From NCBI GenBank assembly GCA_030627725.1, contig DAOVSZ010000056.1, positions 1 through 11,268 on the forward strand: a stretch of 11,268 nucleotides of DNA, given 5' to 3'. Under the pieces are notes generated by a model. That model was not told the origin of the DNA. It was given only the letters and a program-made list of their open reading frames with translations, and did no database searches. This DNA is from Desulfobulbaceae bacterium. GTDB taxonomy: Bacteria > Desulfobacterota > Desulfobulbia > Desulfobulbales > DAOVSZ01. Made by a program: the position numbers and the translations under genes. Shown here piece by piece: positions 5,363 to 11,268 of this stretch (positions are counted from its first letter, which is position 1; every line of letters starts with the position of its first letter).

Positions 5363-6307
5363 TCAGGTAACAGTACGGCAGACTCGTCCGAAGCCGCCGG
5401 GATTGAAGCCTGACGCCCAGAAAACATTGCCGGCCTTGAAATCAGCAAACCAGTATCCGCCTGGATAACGTCTATTGGCAACAAAGATAAATGGCTGCTC
5501 TCTTGAAAAGCAGGGATGCAGACGTATCTCTTTGCTATTTGCGTCCGGTTCCATAAGAGACAATGCCTCTTCGAGAGTCGGAAGTCTCCAGTCTGAATAT
5601 CCGGCAAAACCGTCCCTGTTTAACTGTTCAATGCCGGCTTCCATCTTTCGTATCGACCCGATGTCAAACCCACCACGCTGCCACATGATGGAGGTTACCA
5701 TGTCAGTCACCGTCAGCCCATCTCCATTATCCACAAAATAATTTTCAAAACGACCTTCCGTGTTGTATTTGCGGTCGTAAAAGTTATGCTTTTTCACTAT
5801 CTCCGGGATATCCGATTCAATCACTTCCCGCGGCAGAGAATCCAGTTTACATGAGGTGATCTCCGGGAGGGGGGAATCTTTTCCCGGCAATCCGGGATCC
5901 TCTTCATCCCTCTCGATTTTGTCTTCAATTCTGGTAATTTTTGATCCGTCATCCGAATCAAGGACGTTCGCTATCAACCACTCTTTGAGGAGTTCGTCTA
6001 TGGCATAGCTCTTGTCCAATCCTGATGTTTTCCCCTGACTGAGAACGCAACGATCGACCATATCCTGAGGGGCATCTATCTCCGCCAGGATTTTTGCATA
6101 TTTTACACCCCGCTCCATAAGACATACTCTGGCCGGCCGGGCCCAGTTATCAATAAAAAAATAATAATAACGCTCCATCAGGCTCTTTATACTGCGCTGG
6201 CTCCCCCAGCTTTCAAAATAGGTAAAGGTATAGTCTGGGGTGATATCCCAGTCTATATTCAACGGCCCAGGGCCAACGCCAAGCTTATCTATATCTAAGT
6301 GTGCCAT
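5363..6307 (-). CDS. DUF1566 (Lcl_C) domain protein with an unrecognised N-terminal half
   Basis: 314 residues, no signal peptide or membrane helix, so probably cytoplasmic. The C-terminal part (about 192-314) is a DUF1566/Lcl_C domain with the usual landmarks: VDNGDGLTVTD, then MWQRGG, GYSDWRLPTLEEALSLM, and the Trp/Gly-rich end YWFADF...FWASGF...GRVCRTVT. The domain is widespread, related to C-type-lectin-like or formylglycine-enzyme folds, and thought to bind ligands. Residues 1-190 match nothing I recognise. They are aromatic-rich at 26-54 (SLMERYYYFFIDNW), then charged, with an acidic linker at 117-150. GAGGAG about 7 nt upstream of the ATG at 6307 supports the start. The gene stands alone, convergent with the cytochrome gene. 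Confidence 0.75.
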   Translation of the reverse strand: MAHLDIDKLGVGPGPLNIDWDITPDYTFTYFESWGSQRSIKSLMERYYYFFIDNWARPARVCLMERGVKYAKILAEIDAPQDMVDRCVLSQGKTSGLDKSYAIDELLKEWLIANVLDSDDGSKITRIEDKIERDEEDPGLPGKDSPLPEITSCKLDSLPREVIESDIPEIVKKHNFYDRKYNTEGRFENYFVDNGDGLTVTDMVTSIMWQRGGFDIGSIRKMEAGIEQLNRDGFAGYSDWRLPTLEEALSLMEPDANSKEIRLHPCFSREQPFIFVANRRYPGGYWFADFKAGNVFWASGFNPGGFGRVCRTVT

Positions 6308-6466
6308 ACATTTCTCCTCTCAATCATGGTGAATTTCATGCGCCTTTATCAAAAGGTTAACTACAAGGAACATGCCAACGTGAAGAATATTGTTTTTTTA
6401 CAACAAAGAAACAACTAAACCTTGTTAAAACAATATGTTAGAGAAAAACGAATACTCATATGCATA
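6308..6466. other. Divergent intergenic region, proximal part
   Basis: Non-coding. It contains a perfect 10-bp inverted repeat, ATATTGTTTT (6387-6396) and AAAACAATAT (6427-6436), separated by 30 nt, and a short palindrome CCTTTATCAAAAGG at 6342-6355. Both lie upstream of the minus-strand DUF1566 gene and could be operators for it. No clear sigma-70 promoter for that gene could be fixed. Confidence 0.4.
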
Positions 6467-6532
6467 GAGACTCTTCTCTACGAGTGTCTCATAAGCCCGA
6501 GACAAACCAAAAAAAACGAGACATATGAGACA
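6467..6532. repeat. Cluster of GAGACA/TGTCTC motifs
   Basis: Within 66 bp, GAGACA occurs at 6499-6504, 6518-6523 and 6527-6532, TGTCTC (its complement) at 6485-6490, and a related GAGACT at 6467-6472. The outer pair extends to a 9-bp inverted repeat, TGTCTCATA (6485-6493) and TATGAGACA (6524-6532). Such clustering in a shared upstream region suggests binding sites of a regulator. Confidence 0.5.
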
Positions 6533-6650
6533 TATCTTTTGCAACTTATTCTCGAATCCCTGCTTTTCAAGCTTGTTTTTAGTATCTGACGTCATAAGCT
6601 GAGATCAATGATCTTTCCATGCCATTATCTGACGCTCAACTTCTTCTTTA

Positions 6651-6679
6651 TTGTTAATTTCCGAAAAAAAAGGTAGTAT
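6651..6679 (+). promoter_or_regulatory. Sigma-70 promoter of the RND exporter gene
   Basis: TTGTTA at 6651-6656, a 17-bp spacer containing an A-tract, and TAGTAT at 6674-6679. The expected start near 6686 gives a leader of about 84 nt. That leader contains CGCTCT (6718-6723) and AGAGCG (6762-6767), which could pair and mask the weak ribosome binding site. Confidence 0.5.
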
Positions 6680-6769
6680 TAAGCTTTATATAGGTACTTT
6701 AACGGGTAGGAAGAAGCGCTCTATGACACTCTTTTTTTCAGGTCGTGGTTGCAGACGTAGAGAGCGACC

Positions 6770-9259
6770 ATGAAGGCCTTTTTTTTACATACATACGACA
6801 GGCTCATTCTGGCCCGCCCCATTACATCCCTTCTGATTACACTGGCAGTAGTCGGTTTCTTTGTCATCCAGATTCCCCACTTCAAACTTGATGCATCGGG
6901 AGATTCTCTGGTTCTTGAAAACGATCAGGACCTCCGATACTTCAGGCAAATTACAGAACGATACGGCAGCAATAATATCCTCATCATCGCCTATTCTCCA
7001 AAAGATGATCTTTTCTCACCGGCTGTGCTGACCGACCTCAAAGAATTCCGTGACGAATTAAAAAAACTCGACGGTGTTCACTCCGTAACCACTATTCTTG
7101 ACGTCCCCCTTTTCTACAGCTCCGACATCAGACTGGAAGATCTGGCAGAGGAAGAGAAGATCAAAACGTTAGAGAATTCCTCTCTTGACAGGAACAAGGC
7201 CCTGGCCGAATTCAACGACAATCCTCTCTACCGGGGCCGGCTTTTAAGCAGCGACGGCAAAACGAGCGCCATTCTGCTCAGCCTGGAGGTAAACCAAAAG
7301 TACCAGGATCTCTTGACGCGACGTTACGAACTTCGGGAAAAAAGGTATGACACTCTTCTTTCTCCGGCAGAGACGGACGAACTGCAAACTGTTTCCAAAG
7401 AGTACCGGGCGCTCCTGGCCGAACTCATCAACAACCAGAAATCACTTGTTGCCGATGTAAGGGATGTCATGGACCGCCACCGTGACCAGGCATCCATCTT
7501 TCTCGGCGGCCTCCCGATGATCGTTGCCGACATGATCGGCTTTATCAAAAAAGATCTGCTCATCTTCGGTCTCGGTGTCATCTTGTTTCTGATCATTACC
7601 CTGACTCTCATTTTTCGAGAACTCCGCTGGGTACTGCTCTCAGTTTTCTGCTGTCTGATTGCCGTTCTCACCATGATGGGCTATCTCGGCGCCGTGGACT
7701 GGCGAATCACTGTCATCTCGTCTAACTTTATCTCTCTGATGCTGATCCTTACCATGTCGCTCACCATCCACCTGATCCAACGCTATCTTGAAGTCCATGC
7801 ACAATCTCCGGAAAAAGACCAACGCTCGCTGGTCCTTGAAACAGTGCGTACGATCTGGCTTCCCTGCCTCTACACCACACTCACCACCATTGTTGCCTTT
7901 ATCTCCCTGGTGGTCAGCGACATCAGGCCGGTTATTGATTTCGGCATGATGATGGTCATCGGCCTTATCGTGGCCTTTACACTTGCATTTGTGCTCTTTC
8001 CGGCAACTGTTGCCCTGCTTAAAAAAAGTCCGACAAACGCTGCGAAAAACTCCAGCAATCCTTTTACCCACGTTTTTGCACGCCTTACCGAACGATACGG
8101 GGTTCTGATCATCGTCATCAGCCTGGCCCTGACCGTATTCAGCGGCGTCGGCATAAACATGCTCAGGGTAGACAACAGATTTATCGATTATTTCCGGCAG
8201 GATACGGAGATATATCAAGGCATGAGCCTCATTGATAAAAAGCTTGGCGGCACGACCCCGCTTGATATCATCATCGATTTCAAACCGGTCACGGAAGCAC
8301 CTGAAGATGATGAGTACGAGGAGGACGATCCCTTTGCCGATGAATTCGAGGACGAATTGATCTCTTACTGGTTTGCCGATCTTTACACCGTGGAACAGAT
8401 AGAAAAGGTGCATGTTTTTTTAGAGAGTCTGTCTGAAACCGGCGAGGTACTTTCGCTTGCCACGACAGGTCAGGTTGCCGCTCATATCAACAATGATGTG
8501 CCCCTGGACAACTACGAACTTGCCCTCATGTACAAAAAGTCCCCCCCCACTATTAAAAACCTGCTCCTCAAACCCTATATCTCCGAAGATATTACCCAGG
8601 CCCGCTTTGCCATGCGCATTGTGGAGAGCGACAAGAATATGTCCCGGACAGCTCTCCTGGACAGGATACGGATCGCCCTTGTCAACCAGATGGGGTTTAC
8701 GGAAGACCAGATCCATTTCACCAATATGTATGTTCTGTACAACAATATGCTCTTGAGCCTCTTCCATTCACAGATTCTCACCATCGGCATGGTCTTCTTA
8801 GGCATTATGCTGATGTTTACCTTACTGTTCCGCTCGTTTTACCTGGCCGCCATTGCCGTTTTCCCGAATGCGCTGCCTGTGTTCATGGTGCTCGGCACAA
8901 TGGGCTGGCTCGGCATCTCGCTCGATATGATGACGATTACTATCGCCTCGATTACCATCGGCATCGCTGTTGACAATACCATCCATTATATCCATCGCTT
9001 TCAAAAGGAGTTTCCAAAAGACAGGAATTACATAGCAACAATGTACCGCTGCCACGGCAGTATAGGCAAGGCCATGTACTACACCTCGATTACCATCACC
9101 ATCGGCTTCTCCATCCTGGTCTTCTCAAGTTTCGTCCCGACAATCTACTTCGGTCTCTTTACCGGCTTGGCCATGATCGTCGCCCTCCTGACCGACCTTA
9201 TGCTGCTGCCAAAACTTCTAATACTCTTCAAGCCCCTGGGGCCTGAAGAATCACTCTAA
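6770..9259 (+). CDS. RND/MMPL superfamily exporter (COG1033 type)
   Basis: 829 residues, a full-length two-fold RND protein. Membrane helices are visible at about 18-36, then five between 262 and 417, one at 444-463, and five between 667 and 820. Two periplasmic loops lie at 37-260 and 464-665. The second half carries the signature GISLDMMTITIASITIGIAVDNTIHYIHRF with D735, the proton-relay Asp typical of the superfamily. In the first half the equivalent helix (SSNFISLMLILTMSLTIHLIQRY) has Ser330 in the Asp position. The second loop has a strongly acidic stretch (508-530). Such exporters move lipids, hydrophobic metabolites or peptides across the inner membrane by proton motive force; the substrate is not predictable. 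The ribosome binding site is weak (AGAG). An MscS channel gene follows on the same strand. Confidence 0.88.
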   Translation: MKAFFLHTYDRLILARPITSLLITLAVVGFFVIQIPHFKLDASGDSLVLENDQDLRYFRQITERYGSNNILIIAYSPKDDLFSPAVLTDLKEFRDELKKLDGVHSVTTILDVPLFYSSDIRLEDLAEEEKIKTLENSSLDRNKALAEFNDNPLYRGRLLSSDGKTSAILLSLEVNQKYQDLLTRRYELREKRYDTLLSPAETDELQTVSKEYRALLAELINNQKSLVADVRDVMDRHRDQASIFLGGLPMIVADMIGFIKKDLLIFGLGVILFLIITLTLIFRELRWVLLSVFCCLIAVLTMMGYLGAVDWRITVISSNFISLMLILTMSLTIHLIQRYLEVHAQSPEKDQRSLVLETVRTIWLPCLYTTLTTIVAFISLVVSDIRPVIDFGMMMVIGLIVAFTLAFVLFPATVALLKKSPTNAAKNSSNPFTHVFARLTERYGVLIIVISLALTVFSGVGINMLRVDNRFIDYFRQDTEIYQGMSLIDKKLGGTTPLDIIIDFKPVTEAPEDDEYEEDDPFADEFEDELISYWFADLYTVEQIEKVHVFLESLSETGEVLSLATTGQVAAHINNDVPLDNYELALMYKKSPPTIKNLLLKPYISEDITQARFAMRIVESDKNMSRTALLDRIRIALVNQMGFTEDQIHFTNMYVLYNNMLLSLFHSQILTIGMVFLGIMLMFTLLFRSFYLAAIAVFPNALPVFMVLGTMGWLGISLDMMTITIASITIGIAVDNTIHYIHRFQKEFPKDRNYIATMYRCHGSIGKAMYYTSITITIGFSILVFSSFVPTIYFGLFTGLAMIVALLTDLMLLPKLLILFKPLGPEESL

Positions 9260-9427
9260 GTAACAATGGACCGGCTTGTTTTCACGCCATTCTCAGCACC
9301 TACCCAGAATATCTGCATTTTTTGAAGGATCTTCCGACACCGACGAGAAAACCAACAGATTCCTTTAGAACATGTGATACACTGTTCAGAGTCGATCTCA
9401 TAAAAAACACAGAAGGGAGGGCTGGTT

Positions 9428-10345
9428 ATGGAAAAGATCAAAAAGATTCTTCTGGAATTGGATTGGAACCTGTTCGTCAAACCATGTCTGCGGGTTGCAG
9501 TCATCCTTCTTATTGCCTGGATGGCGATGAAACTGCTGCAGCAATTTCTCAACCGCCTGCAGAAGCATCTGTTACAAAAATGCGCGGATGAAGGAGAGCC
9601 CCCGTCAGAATCGGAAAAGAGAATCGGCACCATAATCCAGCTCGTCAGACAGGGTTCCCTCCTTGCCCTGTGGCTCACTGCCGGCCTTATTGTCTTGAAG
9701 GAATTCGGGATTGAGATTGGTCCGATAATCGCCAGTGCCGGTATTGTCGGACTTGCGGTAGGTTTTGGGGCCCAGAACCTGGTGCGCGACTTCATCTCGG
9801 GTTTTTTCATCATTCTGGAAAACCAGATCCGTGTAAATGATGTTGCGATCATAAACGGTACCGGCGGCCTCGTCGAAGAGATTAACTTCCGCACTACCGT
9901 CCTCCGCGACCTCGGCGGCACCGTCCATATATTTCCAAATGGGGCGATAACCACACTCAGCAACCTGACAAATGAATGGTCGGCCTATGTGTTCGACATT
10001 GGAGTCGCCTACAAGGAAAGCACGGACAGAGTCATTGAAATCATGCAACAGGTCGGCACAAAAATGCATGAAGATTCACACTTCGGCAGCCTCCTGCTTG
10101 AGCCGCCAGAGATATTCGGTGTCGATAAACTGGATGACTCAGCCGTTGTCATCAAGGGACGGATCAAAACAAAACCGATCAGACAATGGGAGGTCGGCCG
10201 CGAATATTTACGAAGGGTCAAATACGCCTTTGATGAAAATAATATTGAAATCCCCTTCCCGCATCAGACAATTTATGTCGGTGAGGAGAGCAAGCCCTTT
10301 GATATTCAGATTCTGGAAAACGCTCAACCCGTGATGCAGACATAA
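9428..10345 (+). CDS. MscS-family small-conductance mechanosensitive channel
   Basis: 305 residues, a little longer than E. coli MscS. Three membrane helices: about 18-40, 68-92 and the pore helix 98-130. The pore helix reads GIVGLAVGFGAQNLVRDFISGFFIIL, with the small Ala/Gly residues and the kink expected of MscS. The beta domain follows (VNDVAIINGTGGLVEEINFRTTVLR, HIFPNGAI, residues 136-174), then the cytoplasmic alpha/beta cage ending in IEIPFPHQTIY (273-283), the usual MscS C-terminus. It opens under membrane tension and releases solutes after osmotic downshock. GGGAGG about 7 nt before the ATG fixes the start. An extended -10 (TG-A-TACACT, 9375-9383) could start transcription, with no clear -35. 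The 168-bp gap after the RND gene has no terminator. Confidence 0.93.
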   Translation: MEKIKKILLELDWNLFVKPCLRVAVILLIAWMAMKLLQQFLNRLQKHLLQKCADEGEPPSESEKRIGTIIQLVRQGSLLALWLTAGLIVLKEFGIEIGPIIASAGIVGLAVGFGAQNLVRDFISGFFIILENQIRVNDVAIINGTGGLVEEINFRTTVLRDLGGTVHIFPNGAITTLSNLTNEWSAYVFDIGVAYKESTDRVIEIMQQVGTKMHEDSHFGSLLLEPPEIFGVDKLDDSAVVIKGRIKTKPIRQWEVGREYLRRVKYAFDENNIEIPFPHQTIYVGEESKPFDIQILENAQPVMQT

Positions 10346-10460
10346 CGGACGAAGATGAGACGCTGGTGAACGCTTACTTGACAACGGCATAAGACTCTCC
10401 TTCGGCCCAAGGATTTAAAGCCCTACGTGGCAATAACCACATAAAAAAAAGGAGAATCCC

Positions 10461-10709
10461 ATGGATATTGGAGGCATGCTCTCTGCTGTTACGGATCTGG
10501 CGCAAAACCATAAGATCATATCAGCCGCACTGCTTGCCGCACTGTGCCTGTTGGCATTCAAAAAACCAAAAGAATTCTTTAGAACAGTCGCGTTTTTTGC
10601 AGTGCTGGCTGTTATATTTTATATATTTTCATTGATCGGCGACTCGATGACAACAGGCGTGGAAGAGAAAAAGAAGGGAACGACAAAAATTGAAAAGTAT
10701 TTAGAATAA
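10461..10709 (+). CDS. Small two-helix membrane protein
   Basis: 82 residues. Two hydrophobic segments, about 18-33 (KIISAALLAALCLLAF) and 40-59 (FRTVAFFAVLAVIFYIFSLI), are joined by a short basic turn KKPKEF, and a charged tail EEKKKGTTKIEKYLE follows. The Lys-rich turn and tail suggest both ends face different sides from a hairpin insertion, with the tail cytoplasmic. No family is recognised. A strong AAGGAG (10450-10455) lies 5 nt upstream of the ATG. It sits 115 bp after the MscS gene and directly before the CNLNRR protein gene, so the latter two are probably co-transcribed. A function in envelope stress or channel modulation is only a guess from position. Confidence 0.7.
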   Translation: MDIGGMLSAVTDLAQNHKIISAALLAALCLLAFKKPKEFFRTVAFFAVLAVIFYIFSLIGDSMTTGVEEKKKGTTKIEKYLE

Positions 10710-10743
10710 ATGCATGGGAAACATCATATCGAGAGAGACAGGA

Positions 10744-10941
10744 ATGAAGACACCAGACGATGTTTGGAATGACCTCGGTGAATTACCGGATGATGAGGTC
10801 ATGCACGCAGTGACGAAATTATTCACAATCTACGAGGACCAACTGAAAAACGCCCCTGGCAACAAAGAGGCGTTAAACTTTTTTAGAAACCTGGACAATG
10901 CACTCACGCAGACCAGTGAATGCAATCTGAACAGGAGATAG
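10744..10941 (+). CDS. Small conserved-looking soluble protein ending in CNLNRR
   Basis: 65 residues from the chosen start. It is acidic and helical: TPDDVWNDLGELPDDEVMHA, then VTKLFTIYEDQLKNAPGN, KEALNFFRNLDNALTQ and a distinctive end SECNLNRR. I believe similar small proteins with the same ending occur in other Desulfobacterota, but no function is known to me. The single Cys (C60) near the basic end stands out. The ATG at 10744 has a GAGAGAG stretch at a reasonable distance; an in-frame ATG at 10714, five bases after the previous stop, has no ribosome binding site but would add 10 residues. Tight spacing after the membrane protein gene suggests one transcript. Confidence 0.65.
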   Translation: MKTPDDVWNDLGELPDDEVMHAVTKLFTIYEDQLKNAPGNKEALNFFRNLDNALTQTSECNLNRR

Positions 10942-10950
10942 TCCTCCTGT
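10931..10950 (+). other. Stem-loop spanning the stop codon
   Basis: ACAGGAG (10931-10937) and CTCCTGT (10944-10950) form a perfect 7-bp stem around a 6-nt loop containing the TAG stop of the CNLNRR gene. No T-tract follows, so it is not a classical terminator; it may stabilise the transcript end. Confidence 0.4.
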
Positions 10951-11027
10951 ATCGTGAGCATATTCAATCTGTTATAAAGATTCCATTCCCATGAAGAACG
11001 TCTGTCACTAGAACGGTACTCAAAGAT

Positions 11028-11268
11028 ATGAACGTTTTCATAACAGGCGGAACGGGTTTTGTCGGCCGAAATCTGACAACAGGCCTTGTTGAACGTGGCC
11101 ATAAAGTCACCATACTGACAAGGACCGGCAAAAAAAGAACCCACCCGCATCCTGCTGTTTCATTTATAGAGGGAGACCCGAATCACAAGGGGGCCTGGCA
11201 GAAAAGGCTCCAGGGCCATGATGCGGTCATTAACCTTGCCGGCGCCTCTATCTTCTGCCGCTGGAATG
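11028..11268 (+). CDS. N-terminal part of a TIGR01777-type NAD(P)-dependent epimerase
   Basis: The first 80 codons are present; the gene continues past the window edge. MNVFITGGTGFVGRNLTTGL is a Rossmann nucleotide-binding motif of the extended short-chain dehydrogenase type (G-G-x-G-F-V-G), followed by LVERGHKVTILTR, a GD pair at 51-52, and DAVINLAGASIFCRW at about 71-79. The last segment, with NLAG followed by a small insert and RW, is characteristic of the TIGR01777 (YfcH/SulA-like) subfamily rather than sugar epimerases. The substrate is unknown. There is no good ribosome binding site before the ATG; TATAAA at 10973-10978 could be part of a promoter. Confidence 0.88.
   Translation, partial: MNVFITGGTGFVGRNLTTGLVERGHKVTILTRTGKKRTHPHPAVSFIEGDPNHKGAWQKRLQGHDAVINLAGASIFCRWN

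Noticed and set aside
5363..5480. Variable region of a diversity-generating retroelement at the end of the DUF1566 gene
   Set aside because: DUF1566 proteins can be such targets, but no reverse transcriptase, accessory gene or template repeat is in the window and the codons show no adenine-driven pattern.
6583..6634. Direct repeat TATCTGACG
   Set aside because: Two 9-bp copies 43 bp apart without further symmetry in an AT-rich spacer could arise by chance.
7640..8413. Long reading frame on the minus strand
   Set aside because: It lies fully opposite the RND exporter, is His/Asp-rich as expected for an antisense shadow of a hydrophobic gene, and has no ribosome binding site or family pattern.
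9605..10069. Minus-strand frame opposite the MscS gene
   Set aside because: The plus-strand MscS gene is unmistakable; the opposite frame shows no domain.
10378..10406. Promoter with TTGACA before the small membrane protein gene
   Set aside because: No acceptable -10 lies 16-18 bp downstream (TTCGGC or similar), so the -35-like hexamer alone is not enough.

Overview
The window most likely comes from a mesophilic sulfate-reducing or related member of the Desulfobacterota (formerly Deltaproteobacteria). The main evidence is a Tat-exported split-Soret-type cytochrome c of the C_GCAxxG_C_C family, otherwise known chiefly from Desulfovibrio-like organisms. A small hairpin repeat of a type I associate with Desulfobacterota genomes, a DUF1566 protein and a COG1033-type RND exporter fit the same picture. 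No genus can be assigned from the sequence alone.

Left part (1-3900). The window opens in the last 44 codons of a PDZ-like protein. After about 300 bases of GC-rich, hairpin-prone spacer comes a compact type II toxin-antitoxin operon, an AbrB-fold VapB and a PIN-domain VapC, with a textbook sigma-70 promoter and an ATGA overlap. A second promoter leads to a nucleotidyltransferase-fold protein whose stop overlaps the start of a TPM-domain (YgcG-like) membrane protein. A LemA-family protein follows. TPM and LemA genes often travel together; here a 154-bp palindromic element with 21-bp inverted ends separates them. Beyond LemA lie a degenerate, attC-like inverted repeat and, on the minus strand, an orphan ribbon-helix-helix antitoxin without a toxin.

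Middle (3900-6770). A strong promoter overlapped by two copies of a 13-bp palindromic operator precedes a leader of about 320 nt. The leader contains stem-loops and a 20-codon upstream reading frame whose stop overlaps the start of the split-Soret cytochrome gene. A very strong intrinsic terminator closes that unit. A minus-strand gene for a cytoplasmic DUF1566 (Lcl_C) protein with an unrecognised N-terminal half converges on the same terminator. Its 460-bp upstream region, shared with the divergent RND gene, carries a 10-bp inverted repeat and a cluster of GAGACA/TGTCTC motifs.

Right part (6770-11268). Four plus-strand genes appear to serve the envelope or are uncharacterised: an 829-residue RND/MMPL exporter, an MscS-family mechanosensitive channel, an 82-residue two-helix membrane protein and a small soluble protein ending in CNLNRR. 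The window closes in the N-terminus of a TIGR01777-type NAD-dependent epimerase. No rRNA, tRNA, CRISPR array, transposase or integrase gene was seen. The most original signals are regulatory: the tandem operator with its leader, the GAGACA cluster, the attC-like repeat, and the nucleotidyltransferase-TPM coupling.
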